DNA of 64,000 bases from Microstegium vimineum (GCA_022036555.1 CM039119.1:5270001-5334000), one strand, 5' to 3'; positions 37,556 to 49,533 are shown, counted from the first letter of the stretch. Notes: generated by a model from the letters alone, not told the origin. Numbers and translations: made by a program.

Positions 37556-38134
37556 GAAGGGTCCGTTGACTGGAAATGCATTCGACCCAAGCCTTTACCT
37601 ACTGGTGTTCCGTTTCCCATGTGCTTTTGCGGTGATCCTTGCAAGGTTGAGATTTCCGAGGACGAGCAAACCTATAGGCAGCAGTATTGGATGTGTACTA
37701 ATTTTGCCTTTCAGCCTACTCTTGAACAACGTCGTACTAACTTAATGGTGAGAATTTGATCTTATATAGCCATCAACTTTTATCATATGAAAGATTGATT
37801 TAATCTTTAGGTAGCCTAACGTTTGTATTGATTACAGACCCCTCCACCGCTATGTGACTTTGAGCAGTGGATCGACACTGAGATCAAGGAGTCCGACAAA
37901 CGTCTTTTGCAAGGTATGAAGGACTGGGACGCGGAGCGTCGAGTGGCCTATGAGAAGATACTGAAAGAGGAGGCAGCTGAGAAGGAGCACAAAAAAGAGG
38001 AGGAAGAGAGAAGAGGTGCAACCTACAGGGAGGACATGGATAAGAAGCTTGAGCGTGCCCGCCGCGCGAAAGCAGCGATGGAGGATAATCCTGATGCTCT
38101 AAGGAAGGGAAAGTGGCCCCGTTGCACTCAGTAG
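37556..38134 (+). CDS. MULE-borne GRF zinc-finger protein (plus strand)
   Basis: Two exons, 37556-37747 and 37838-38134, join in phase 0. The first has VDWKCIRPKPLP and MCFCGDPCKVEIS ... QQYWMCTNFAF, the C-x-C-G-x2-C pattern of GRF-type zinc fingers. The second has CDFEQWIDTEIKE and a long Glu/Lys/Arg coiled coil, ending PRCTQ. A short upstream ATG exon (about 37422-37451, PRRGRAIKS) precedes the first intron but does not join in frame, so the true start is unknown. Similar small GRF proteins occur inside other grass MULEs; their role is unknown. Confidence 0.7.
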
Positions 38135-38521
38135 TTGTATGTTTCTGGAATGAACAATGTCGTCTATTGTGGTTGTTTTAATCGTTCTGAACTTTTAATT
38201 ATGTTGTAACGTACTTTGGTATCTTCCTTATTATCATGTACTATTCTATTTAGACAAATGCTCTTTTTTAACGAAGTAGTGCATTATAAATTTCAACTAA
38301 CATAGTACAATGAACTGACATGTGAGCATATGTACTAAACATGCGTACATATTTTTTTAGCTAAACCTAACACGCCTTAGGTAAAATAAACCGTACAAAT
38401 GAGAATACATTGAAATGGCATGTGAGAACAAGTAACAAACAAGGTTACAAATGTTCTAAACTAATCCTAACATGCCTTAGGTAAATGAAATAGCAATGAC
38501 ATAGTTCAACATAGCCAAGTT

Positions 38522-39187
38522 CTAGTAGTGTTCCCACATAGCGAACTGTGTTGCACCTTCTCCACAATATCCACCTAGTGTTTGTGGAGGTGGTGGCGGT
38601 GACGGTGGTCCCTTCTTCTTGTGACAAAGACATGTACAACCTGGATCGGTGCACAGTGTCTCCTGTGAACTCGGATTGTTATTGTTGTTGTCTTCGGCTT
38701 CGTAGTGGCGAAGGTCTCTTTCCAGATCTTGGATGGGATGCTCTAGGTAGTACATGTATTGTGCATGGGGAGAAATAGGTGGAGGATCCACCCACCTAAC
38801 GAACCCACAGTTTTCTTCGGACACAGAAGTCTGTAATAAAAGTGTCGTGTTAGTTGTGAAGCCACTCAAAATAAAACCAATGAATAGCAATAGCAGTTAC
38901 CAATGCTCGTGGGCATTTGAAGAAACGCTGACCTCTGTCAATACCTTCTAGAAACATCTGCACTAAACAATCCTTACCATGCATGCATCTTGGCCAATCT
39001 TACGGTTATCGTAGGTTTTGAGACAATTATCTCCACGAAAATCATTCTTGCTCTCCTCTGAAAAAAGATAATCTGGTTCTGGAAAATAATCGGGACCAAT
39101 TGTCCCCTCCCACACAACTGGGGCTCCCTTCCCCTTTCCTCTTCCACTGCTCGAACCCTTCCCTCTAGACGAACCTCCTCCAGACAT
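38522..39187 (-). CDS. MULE-borne GRF zinc-finger protein (minus strand)
   Basis: Three exons (39187-38978, 38957-38901, 38830-38522) with GT-AG introns give 191 aa. A Gly/Ser/Lys-rich start (GKGSSSGRGKGKG) is followed by GTIGPDYFPEPDY, then GQRFFKCPRAL / TSVSEENCGFVRWVDPP, the second half of a GRF zinc finger, split exactly at an intron. The tail has a Cys/His cluster (CTDPGCTCLCHKK) and polyproline. It converges on the plus-strand GRF gene, with 387 bp between the stops. Intact as read; function unknown. Confidence 0.7.
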
Positions 39188-39359
39188 TTCTACTCTTCTA
39201 TCTAGCTGAAGCCCTTCCCTCTAACTGAAGCCTTCACATAAGAGGTTATTTTTTTGAGTTTTGCTCACCAACGCATACATGAATGGGTATATATAGGTGG
39301 AAAGAGGTCTAGTAATTTTTGCATTGTTACACAATTTCTCTCAGAATTCTACATTTCAC

Positions 39360-39650
39360 TCCAAAGCCTATAAGTGCTCTGAAAAGCCTACCAAATACTG
39401 AAAAGCCCATAACTGCTCTGAAAAGGCTACAAAAAATCTGAAAAGACTATGAAACACTGAAAAGCCTACCCGCTCTGAAAAGTCTACGACACACTGAAAA
39501 GGCTATGAGAAACTGATAAGTCTACGATTAACTGAAAAGCCTATGCTCTAAAAAGTGTACGAGACATTGAAAAGCCTACGAGAAACTGAAAAGTCTAGCC
39601 CATGACTGAAAAGCCTACATATTTTATGAAAAGTCTTCGTCTTTTCTGAA
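39360..39650. repeat. Degenerate ~20-bp tandem repeat (CTGAAAAGCCTAC)
   Basis: About fourteen copies of a unit near CTGAAAAG(C/T)CTACGA, spaced 15-25 bp apart, lie between the GRF gene and the plant-mobile-domain gene in MULE 1. A GC-rich palindromic segment (TGGCGCGGCAGGCTTGCCGC, about 39756-39775) resembling the MULE terminal motifs follows. Confidence 0.85.
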
Positions 39651-40111
39651 GAAGCACCGCGGACAATTGAAGGATTCGAAATAAATTGAAAATAAAATAA
39701 ACGTCTTGCACTGTAAAACTGCTTATCAGAATGGGAAAACAGATTTCTGGGCTCATGGCGCGGCAGGCTTGCCGCGCCATGGGCCCTGGCGCGTCAAGCC
39801 TGGGAGCCCAAAAACCTGTTTTGCCACCCAATTGCAGTGCTTTTTGACTACATCCACATGTTCTGTCAATATACAAGTTATATGCTGTGTCCATATACTG
39901 TACTAACCCCGAATACTTCATCACATAACTATCACCAAATAATTTCTATGTTGCTAAGTCATTGATTCAAATAACGATGCATAAATGTTAAACTCCTTGT
40001 TTCGACTAAGATCAACATGACGACAAAAGTGCATAAGTTATGAATTACACAATGCATGAGTCTAACATAACGACATAAGTGGTACATCTCCGAAGTCCGG
40101 GTCCTAATACT

Positions 40112-43031
40112 CTACGGTCCTGGAGTGTACGGATCCCTCCGCCGCCTCCGTCTCCCAGGGTTCGTGTCGAGGACGTTGCCACTATATCCAACGTCGGAGC
40201 GGTCTCGCCTGTAATTGCGCTGCTGCTGATGGCTTGGTCCCTGCAATTTAAAGCACAGTTAGTGAATTATTATTTATTTTCTTTATAACACGACTATGTA
40301 TGGACTTATTTGTAAAGTTGAATTACCTATGAGTCCATTTGGGTACCAAGCGGGGCACCACCTAGCTGGGAGATTGGGATCTCCTCCTGCTGTGGCCAAG
40401 GATCCCATCCGTGCTCGTAGACGCGGTACCCCGATGCATCGTCGAGTGGGGTGTGCGAGGACCCCCGAGGGTATCCTGGGACCACTGCTGCTGGTGTGGG
40501 TACCCCGCGTGGGTCTCCTGGGCCCACTGCTGCTGGTGTGAGGACCCCGCGGGGGTGTCTTGGTAGAACTGGTGCTGCGTACCACTCTGGTACCACTGAT
40601 GCTGCTGTGAGGACCCTATGGTGCCGTCATGGTACCACTCGTGCTGCTGACTGTGGGATCCTTCTTGCCAGTCCTCGTCTTCCTCGTCATCAGCAGCTGC
40701 AAGGCCCTTGCCCGCACTGTCGTGGACGGGTGTGCGCACCTCGGACGTAGCACCAGTCACTGGCTGTGAAGAGGTAGCTGGTGTCCTATGTGACGGAGCC
40801 GGGTGCTCTGGTGCCTCCCATGGGGTGTCCATACAGCTCATCTTCTGAGTTAGCTTCCTGCAACTCTTCTTGACCTTCTGAAAATTGATAGAATGCTTAG
40901 AGTTAGATCAAGTTGTAGAGTGATACCCATTATTTATACTTCGAACAAAGAAACTTGAACCCCACAAATGCTTCGAGCATGCCTGGGCCTCGCCCTCTTG
41001 CCTCGTGTAGAGTATATGCTGCTTCATTGGACATCGGGGCCAGCTGCTTCACCTGCACAAGAAAGTGTAAAGTGCACTAGTATCATAACGTTATCTTGAA
41101 ACTTTATGAATACATATGAGACATATTCGATTCACTATCTTACTATGTGTCGCTGTAGAGGGGCCCTCTGCACCTGCGTCTCCTCCCTGGTGTGCTAGTT
41201 GTACACATCCTCGAACATAGTGTCGTCGTCCTCGTCACTACTAGTGTCATCCGCGTACGGTGGCCTGATGTGTGTACACGTGGACCTATGAAGCCACTCC
41301 AAATACTCGTCGAAAGTGTGCTGGTCATGAGCATCGCCATCATGAAAGGGAACAAGTGTCCTGTTCGTCCACAGCTGAATGTAGGCATCGTGCTTGACCC
41401 GCCAGTCCTTGGTACTGTACCTCTTCTGACGGTTGTACCTGCAAATATTTGTTTGATGTAAGTACAAAATATCGCATAGTAGGAACGATTGTAAATGATA
41501 GTAATTGAATGTACCCATGCAACTGTTGATTAGTAGAGTACAACGGAGGCGGTAAACTGGTCTTCTTTCCAAATTGCCTATGAACTCTTATAGGCAGATG
41601 CATCTCGACAATGTGGAGGAATATCAGAGGGCAAACCATGCGGTACTCTTCCTTCTCTTCTAGACAACCCTCACTAAGATACTGAGCTAACTCATTTCCT
41701 TCCCAAGTTCTCCAATGCAACTGAAATATAAGTGTATTTAGCTAGTGGTTGTGTAAACCTAAATCAAAAAATGCAACTTGCATTTCGATAAATAAATGCA
41801 TGTGGTTGTGTATTTAGCTAACTCATACAAACCTGGTGTTGTGTTAGGACATCTAGCAAGTCTGTGTACTCCTTGTACCTGTGACCCAATTTCCCTGTAA
41901 CTACCTCCGCATCCTTCCAAATGTATAGAGCAGTAGGCCTAGTGTCTTGTCCCGACCAGTCCTGCATTGAACAGTTTGAAAAATAAATTAGTTCTTTATT
42001 CTGTCAACGGAATGGAAACTTGTAACTAAAAGCTTTACTTACAGGAAGTCCGTGAATCACTGGTCTAGCGACGGGCAACCTCTCCCAACACCAGATCTGC
42101 AAGAGGTAAGAGCAACCGCCAAGGTTTGAATTTTTGGCGGTGCGCTGACAAGCTTCACACAGCTAGCGATACGTCCAGGCAAGAACCGCGCTGCCCCAGC
42201 TGTACATGGCAATGTTCTCCCACGGCTGTGACAGTATGTCCAGGAATATCCAAGAGATGGTATTTCCCGACGCGTCTGGGAACAAAAAAGCCCCAAGAAA
42301 GTGTCAAAGCCACACTCTGGCATACCTCTCCACAACCTCCTCAGCGGCTCCTGCTGGCAGGTGATCGAAGTGGTCTGCGATCCACCTCGAAGAAACACCT
42401 GAAGTCTTCCTGAAATTGATGAACACTTGAGGTCAGAATTATATAAGAAATGCAATATACATACAGGTGGTTGAATTGATTGGTTTAATTACTTACTTGT
42501 TTTTCCTGGACACCTCGTCATCAGGTGGCGCGATGCCACAGAACTGTGCCACCTTGTCTCTCCAAGTGTCGCTGTCGATGATGCCAGAGACTGGAAGACC
42601 AGCTATCCGTAAAGCAAAGATAACCTTGACATCCTCTAGCATAAGCGTCATCTCGCTGCTAGGTAGGTGGAAGGTATGTGTCTCTGGCCGCCACCTGTAA
42701 AAAGGTATATTAGCTATAAATATATATGAGTCACAGAACATGAGTATTGAAAGAAAAAAGACTTATACCTGTCTACAAGTGCAGTAAGTAGTGCGGGGTC
42801 TAGCGGCGGAAGACCGAGGTTGACAACACGTACTAGGTCGAGGAAGCCAGCTCGCCGAATGTACGGCACGTAACGCTCGTTCCACCGCTGCGAACGAACG
42901 TGTGTGCGTGGCTTGAGGGGAGCCAACTTGACGGCTGCGAGGTGATCGTCCGTCAAGCGGGCCGCACGGTGCACGCGGTCGTACTCCAACTCAAGAAGGG
43001 GGTACTGCGGGTGCTGCGTGGGAGGAGCCAT
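40112..43031 (-). pseudogene. MULE-borne plant mobile domain (PMD) protein, one in-frame stop
   Basis: Reads from ATG 43031 (MAPPTQHPQYPLLE) through exons 43031-42769 and 42694-42497, then further exons near 42420-42050, 41960-41820, 41715-41580, 41450-41195, 40970-40360 and a last exon ending at 40112. Diagnostic PMD (aminotransferase-like plant mobile domain) sequence: RYVPYIRRAGFLDL, LITALVDR/WRPETHTFHLP region, MTLMLEDVKVIFALRIAGLPV, then WIFLDILSQPWENIAMYSW and SAVLAWTYR. A TAG at 42163-42165 interrupts the frame where CAG (Gln) is expected. The C-terminal part has acidic runs (DDTSSDEDDD) and 13-residue repeats based on HQQQW (40380-40660). PMD proteins are common cargo in grass MULEs and related host proteins (MAIL1/MAIN) act in silencing; no role is shown for this copy. 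Confidence 0.8.
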
Positions 43032-43072
43032 CCCGTCACAAATCAATTACAATATAGTTAGAACATAAATGA

Positions 43073-45915
43073 TTAAGTATTAAATGAGAAGTAAATATAA
43101 ACTAAAAATTTAAGACATGCAAACATATCAAAGTTTGTCGTAACCACCTGCTGCCCTCTAGATCCTCTAGGTCTATGTCTACTAGCCTTGTGACCAGGCT
43201 CTTTGCAAACGACGCAAAGATTCTGACCACGAGTCTCGTCAAAGTCGCCACCTCTATACGTATCATGTTCGTATCCTCTCATAGCGTCCATGTCATCCTT
43301 CAGTCGCTTCTTCTTCCTCCTACCCTTCCCTATCTTCTTTAGCTCTGGATGAGGAGCGTAATCAGGACCATGATAAGGTGGCCACTGTGACGGGTCTAAG
43401 TAAGGCTCGTAGCTACTCTCCCAGATATGAAAGGTATTCGCCCACAGATACAAGGGTGACATGTACGGTAGGTGCTCATAATTATATACACGGACCTGGC
43501 AAGCGATGATCATGTGACAACAAGGGGCATGTATTATCTGAGGGACGTTGCAGGTGCACTCAACTTTCTGAAGATCGACTCGATAGTTACGTCCACCATA
43601 TTGTTCACCCCCACTGTTGTGACACCCTTTGATCGTACACTGTAGATATTACATTCATGTCCATATACCTGTGCCGAACTTTCCTTGGCCCATTTCTTTG
43701 CTTCCTCTAAATGTTCTGTGGCTGCCTTTCCCCACATACCAAGCTTTGCTTCATTTCTCTGTGCAATCTGCCACCTAACCACAGAATATTCGTTGCACTT
43801 GAGAAAAGAGTGCTCAACAATGCCTGATACAGGCAATGACCGAACTCTCCTGAATACATTGTTGAAGGACTCTGATGCGTTTGTGGTCATAATGCCATAC
43901 CTAAACCCGCCCTCATCATATGCTAACGCCCACTTTGCCTTATCTTCCATCTGAGACTCTAGCCATGCCTTACTAGCTTCATTTGTCATTTTGTCTAATT
44001 CTCTCTTTGTCTCTTTGAACCTGTACTGTGTGCGTGCACAACATAGCACCTTTAACTTAGCACATACCTCCTTGTCTCTCTGTCGACGCCAGTAATTAGC
44101 TGCAAAATGACGCATGCACCATCTATGCACTATGGGAGGGAAGCCTTCGGTATGTTCATGTGCTGCATTAAGGATCCCTGCATGACGATCAGAAACCACA
44201 CATACAACACACTATGTACCTAGGACATGAAGTCGAAGTAGTCGCATAAACCATGACCACGATTCATTGTTCTCTCCCTCCGCCAAAGCAAAAGCAATGG
44301 GTACTATCTGGTTCTCAGGATCAACACCAGAAGCCATCATTAGTGTGCCCTTGTACTTTCCGGTCAGAAAAGTGCCATCAATACATACCACTGGTCGACA
44401 AAACTGCCATGCATGCTGTGTCTGTGCAAAGAACCAGAAAACACAAAGTAATACATGCTTTCCGAAGTTTTGTAAATGCATATCTCCCGTGTGTATAAAC
44501 CATCTCATTCCCGGGTTGTAGTGACTCATTGCACATAATATTCTGGGTACTCTATTGTATGCTTCGTGCCAACTTCCCCATCGAAGAGCAAGAGCAAGTT
44601 GCTTAGCACGCCAAACCTTGCCATACTTGACATTATAATGAACAAATCCGAATATGGATTTCTGTAAAGAAGACACTGAAATGTCATTGTTATCATCAAC
44701 AAGCGTCAATATACGACGGGCAAGGTATCGTGCAGTGAGTTGCTGATGATCTTGATTGTTTCTATTATCAACACAAGTGTGGGGTTGAACAATTTTAGTT
44801 ATCTTCCACTTGCCATCACTCAGTCTTCGCCTTGCATTTAACTTCCATGCACAACCAAGTTTGCATTTGACATGGTACCTCAACTCCTGGTCCGAATGAG
44901 TCACAATGTACGGCCTATGGTGGTGCATAGCATAATCCTCAAGAAACAACTTCATCTCTGTCATTGTGTTAAATGTCATCCCCTTGCTAAGTATTGGCTC
45001 CTCCGGGTTATATACAGATCTCAAACACATCGAAAGCCCCATGTCACACACAACCATATGAGTCATGCTCACATCCCTATAGTTTGGAACACCACTAAAA
45101 GGAATGTTCATGGCCCTTAGTTGCTCTAGCTCAGGATCTGTGTATGGTGGAGGTGCAACGTACTGCTGTGTTTCGCTAATTCTTCCCCATGGATCATAGG
45201 AGGTCCCACCCTCTGGTGGCTCCGTGGCTAAGCTTCCCTGGCCTAGCGCCGCATGAAGAACCTCAGTTGGTACAGAGAATGGCATGACATAAACCGATGC
45301 TGGCATGACATGAACAGGTGCATTCATGGCTTGAACCGGTGGTGGAATAACGACAGTATCGTCCTGTCCATCATCAGAATCCTCTGAATCAGTGCTAACT
45401 GCATCACCAATCCCGTCGTCCTCATTCTTCTCCTCTTCTGCTTCGTCAAACTCGTTGCCATCAAAGTCATTGTTCATGTGTCCTACTGGATGCTCCTGTG
45501 TCACCTGACCATCCAAGTCCATGTCACCCTAAGTCTGTTCCCCATCCACCCACAACTCTTCATCTTTATCATCGTACCCGACACTGGCATTGGAAGGGCC
45601 TTCATGGAAACTATGCATCTTGTACCCATTCTCCAACACAACCTCAGACATGGGTGTATTCGTACCTTGAATGACCCTATTGAAACGGGACCAATCCACA
45701 GAGTCACGCAAAGGCATAAGGACATAGTTATGCATGGTCTTGTCGGTGTCAAACCTCCCCTTTAGTCTGAAATCAGCACTAAACTTTGTACCCAAACGAG
45801 CACAAAGGTCAATGAAGCTAGGAGGGTCACCAAACCATTCCAAATCTTCTTCCATATCTTCGAACAGTCCATCTTCTCTCCTAACACTTCCTCCATAAAA
45901 AACCGCACACAACAA
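43073..45915 (-). pseudogene. MuDR-type (MURA) transposase, broken by two in-frame stops and a frameshift
   Basis: The minus strand encodes, in order: an N-terminal part (45915-45529); an acidic linker; the Mutator DNA-binding domain (ILSKGMTFNTMTEMKLFLED ... CKLGCAWKLNARR ... VQPHTC); and the MULE DDE region, with VCIDGTFLTGKYKG (first Asp), VVSDRHAGIL (second Asp), HRWCMRHFAANY, and TTNASESFNNVFRRV (Glu). After a frameshift near 43620 comes a SWIM finger, VECTCNVPQIIHAPCCHMI (CxC...CxH), then a basic stretch and a CCHC-like knuckle, CVVCKEPGHKASRH. In-frame TAGs are at 45529-45531 and 44212-44214. All catalytic acids are visible, but the product would be truncated. A donor-like site at 43147 could splice it towards the PMD exon downstream. 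Confidence 0.9.
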
Positions 45916-46731
45916 TCCATCTACAAAAGGATTTCACTAAACTTCATTAAATCGGTTCAAATCCTAACTACTAATAGCCTAAACAATTAAATAAAACCCT
46001 AAACCCTAACAACAATATCACGTCTAACTAAGCAACTAAATAAACTGTAAACCCTAAACCCTAAGTACTAACTAACTATCACTAATTCTACTTATCTAAA
46101 GTCTATATTCTAACTATTATAACCTAATTATAATACACTAACTACTTAGGAAAAACTAATATTAACTAAAAAATTACCTTACTGCTGAGGTTGAGGTGGA
46201 CGGGGCGGGAACTGTGAGTGACGGGTGGCCGGCCGGGGTGCCCGGGGCGGGGTGGCCGGCCTGGGCAGCGGCGCCCGGCGCGGGAGCGGCAGGGGCACCC
46301 GGTGAGGTGCCGACAATGGGCTCCCGCGGCGGGGCCGGCACTGCCGGGGCCGGAGCAGCGCCGCCAGGCACTGGGAGGGCCGGGGGAGGCGGGGCCGGGG
46401 CTCGGCCGGCAGCGGCGCGGGCGAATGGTGGAGGGGCGGCGGCGGCGGCAACGGTTGGAGGGCTCGGCTCGGTCGGACAGAGAGAAGTGAGGGAGAGAAA
46501 GGAAAGAAGGACGCGAGGCCGAAACGGTATCACGCCTGCCGCGCCAAGATGCATGGCGCGGCATACCAGCCACGTCAGCGCAGGGGCATGCTGACTCAGC
46601 ACCATGGTGCGGCAGAGTGATTTCGCCGCGCCATACCCCCTGGCGTGGCCAAAGGGGTTAGATGCAAAAATAAAAAAACCTGTTAATATTAAATTTACTT
46701 AATAAAAATGGTTAAAAATAAAAAAAAATCC
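45916..46731. other. 5' flank of the MURA gene and right terminal repeat of MULE 1
   Basis: An AT-rich part (45916-46170) contains two copies of AAACCCTAAACCCTAA (near 45989 and 46048), i.e. doubled telo-box motifs known from plant promoters. A very GC-rich part (46190-46500) follows, then the terminal inverted repeat. Long open frames in the GC-rich part are compositional and not real genes. Confidence 0.6.
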
Positions 46732-46803
46732 TCGGCTGCTATGTCATGAAATGGGTTGTTTCAAGGACTAGGCTAGTTCGGTCCAAAGAGGTGTTAACGC
46801 AAA

Positions 46804-49533
46804 GGAAAAAATCCATATTTCCTCCCTCATCTTTCACATCAGTCAGCTTTTCCTCCTTGAAGTCAAAAACCAGACAGAGAACCTCGCTCATCTATCCAAA
46901 CCGTGTACTTAACCTCCTTAGCTGGTTTGTGCTCTATTTTTTTTGCTGGAGCCACGTTGGATCCGAGCCGACGTTGGGCTGGGCTTAATAAAAAAGAACA
47001 AGTGAACCTTATTATTGTTATGTATTGATGTGTCCAGTTACTTTCCCTATCAATTTCATTCAAAAACAATACACATAAGTGCAAATAGAGAAGGCTAGAT
47101 ATTTGGCATAACATAAATGTTACTGTCAGATACATTGGAAGCGAGATTGCCTGCATAACAGACATAATAAGTGCAAATAGATAACAACACTACTTAAGTA
47201 TCCTTCCTACATAAATGTCATACAGGGCATAGCTATTGAAGCTTGGCATACATCCAGGCAGACAACCACATCACAACTTATCAGATTCCCATGGAGGAAA
47301 CATCAGGAGTGGAGAAGTCCTAGATCTCTTTGGAGTAGGCTGACTTTGCCGGTTCTTGAGCTGACACATGAGCAGATGCAGTCCCACCAGTTAACTGTGC
47401 CTGAACACTGCAGTTAACATTGGAAGTAGGCACTCTAGCTTGCAGGTTTATTGTAGCTGACCCTGAAGGAATCGTTGAAACTCTTGCACGTGCACTTGAT
47501 TTGATGATGTTTTGTGAGTTTGTTGCCTTTGCCTACATCAGTCAGATAAAGCTAGAATCAATTTCAAGTACAAGTTGCATAAATTAAAACTTCGAAATGT
47601 AGGTAAACATACCTTTTTGCTGCTTTGTGTACTAGATACATCGGATGTTGAATTCTTTTTTGTACCGCTGGTGGTGCTCTTTTGTGTATTGGACAACACA
47701 AGAATACCATTCAGGTTACCTCCTGCGGCTGACTGAGATCCTGTTGGCTGTGAGCTACCTCATCTCTCTAAGTTCAATGATGTATGTGGCATTTGCTGCG
47801 AAGGTCCTGCTCCACTTGTATTGGTACATGTTGACCTACATTTGCTTGTTCTTTCCAAGGAGTAAAAGGTTGCGCAGATCTTCATCTTCTATCTCATCAT
47901 GCCCTGCATTAGCTTCCACCTTTTCATGATTTTCAACATACACATCTGCAATAGCACCTTCAACAATGCAGTCAGGCATGTACTGGCACACCCTGTCCTC
48001 AACCAAAGCTCTTAGGCCTGTACTCACGCCTCTCCCTGGAAATAGCCAATGCAACATTGTGCCTTCTTTGACATTGCAATGGTCACGGAGATGACCAACA
48101 ACTTCAGGCAGTGACAACTTGTCTCGGTCTATATAAGACGTAGCTTCATTACCTCCAACATAAAACAGTCCATTGCTATTCCTCATGAACTCCTCATTAA
48201 AATGAAACCAAACAGGAAGGAAGTCACAAACATCCATTCCTAATCACTTGAAGCCTACATGCAAAGTATACACGTTATGAAGTTTAGTACTAATAAAATA
48301 GGTCTAATAAAGAATACTAGTGCTTAAAATATGACTACAAGTGCGTCATAAAGGTGCCTGCTAGCCTTAAAATATGACAAACAATCTATAGAATAAGCAA
48401 CAAACCCACACTATATAAATTCTGACCTGATTCACACTCGGCACTAGGACAGCCTGATCCAAATAGTAAAATTTCACCGAAAGTATCTCTAGCACAAGCC
48501 GATTCAGATAAGCAATATGACAATCTAACTGACATACCAATCGAAACACCAGTACACACTAATCCAGATATGGTCATTTTGTATTGCGGTAGAATTGGAC
48601 TTCGGATTTAAATACAATTGGATTGGATTGAATTGAATTTGACATTAGTCATTTTGTACTGCGGTAGAATCGGACTTCGGATTTTAATTGAACTAGCAAA
48701 GCTGCTTATATGTTGCAACGGTGATACCTTCATAGCTCATGCTAATTTCTCAAAAAGCTAACATGCTTGGATTGGTCAGATATTCAGATTAAGATGTGCA
48801 AGAGACTTATTGAACCAACGGGAGTAAAAAATTAGACTCTAATACTACAAGATAAGGGTTGAAAACGTGGGCATGCATGATATTTGATGCTGGAAAATCA
48901 TTGCAGATGTACCCGTGCACGATATAATATCGCGTGCTTTGACGAACACTGTATAGAATAAGCTATAGTCAAGTTCATATGTACCCGTGCAACATAAAGC
49001 TGCTTGCTAGCCTGATTACTAGTTAAATAATACAAACTCCAAGAGAATCAAGCGTTCCGAAACAAAAACAACTCAAAACTACATAGATCCATGTGCGGCT
49101 TAGCACTTACTGTGGTCAGTGCGAGTATATCTAACGCCGTGTTAGATGAAATCCAAATCAACAACGGTGCCCGTGCCTGGAGTCCGAAGCCGCAACCGTA
49201 CGCCGTCGTGTACGCCTCAGCTTCAACGTTTGACGCCTCCGCAACCGGTGCGGCGATGTCCGCCGCCGTGCGTGTCCTTCGAGCTAGGGTTACGAATTGG
49301 GGGGATTTTTTTGGTCTGATTTTTTTGGTCCGACTTCTTTTCTATTAAGCCTAGCCTAGCGTCGGCCCGGATCTGACGTGGCTCCAGCACAACAAAAAAA
49401 TAGAGCACAAACCAGCTAAGGAGGTCAAGTGCACGGTTTGGTTAGATGAGGGAGGTTCTCTGTCTCGTTTTCGACTTCAGGGAGGAAAAGCTGACTATTG
49501 CGAAAGATGAGGGAGGAAATATGGACTTTTTCC
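46804..49533. mobile_element. Mutator-like element (MULE 2), 2.73 kb, perfect 9-bp TSD TAACGCAAA
   Basis: Ends GGAAAAA(A/G)TCCATATTTCC form terminal inverted repeats of about 170-200 bp, sharing CCTCCCTCATCTTTC, CAGCTTTTCCTCC, AGAGAACCTC and CTTAGCTGGTTTGTGCTC. TAACGCAAA is present on both sides (46795-46803 and 49534-49542) without mismatch. The interior keeps only pieces of a transposase gene, so this is an internal-deletion derivative. The inverted repeats differ from those of MULE 1, so it belongs to another family. Confidence 0.95.
47320..48237 (-). pseudogene. Remnant of a MULE transposase gene (PB1-like N-terminus and C-terminal tail)
   Basis: The first exon (48237-47836) encodes VWFHFNEEFMRN, LFYVGGNEATSYIDRDKLSL, VVGHLRDHC, GTMLHWLFPGR and VCQYMPDCIVEGAIADVYVE, the PB1-like domain found at the N-terminus of many grass MULE transposases. 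The last part (about 47535-47320) encodes a Ser/Ala/Gln-rich tail ending SAQEPAKSAYSKEI and a stop. The DNA-binding, DDE and SWIM regions are missing, explained by internal deletion. Confidence 0.75.

Larger units (their letters stand above)
36883..46731. mobile_element. Mutator-like element (MULE 1), about 9.85 kb with long GC-rich terminal inverted repeats
   Basis: The two ends are inverted copies over at least 150 bp: a T-rich terminus (TTTTTATTTTTAACC), TAAGTAAATTTAATATTAA, CATCTAACCCCTTTGGCC, then GC-rich palindromic motifs such as GCCGCGCCATGCATGG and GCTGACTCAGCATGCCCC. Outside stand TCGGCTGCG (36874-36882) and TCGGCTGCT (46732-46740), a 9-bp target duplication with one mismatch, as expected for Mutator. 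It carries a MURA transposase (minus), a plant-mobile-domain gene (minus) and two GRF-finger genes (one plus, one minus). Stops in the transposase make this copy non-autonomous. Confidence 0.93.

Noticed and set aside
46166..46605. Long overlapping open frames rich in Pro/Ala/Gly/Arg on both strands
   Set aside because: They are a by-product of very high GC content next to the MULE terminal repeat; no domain is seen.
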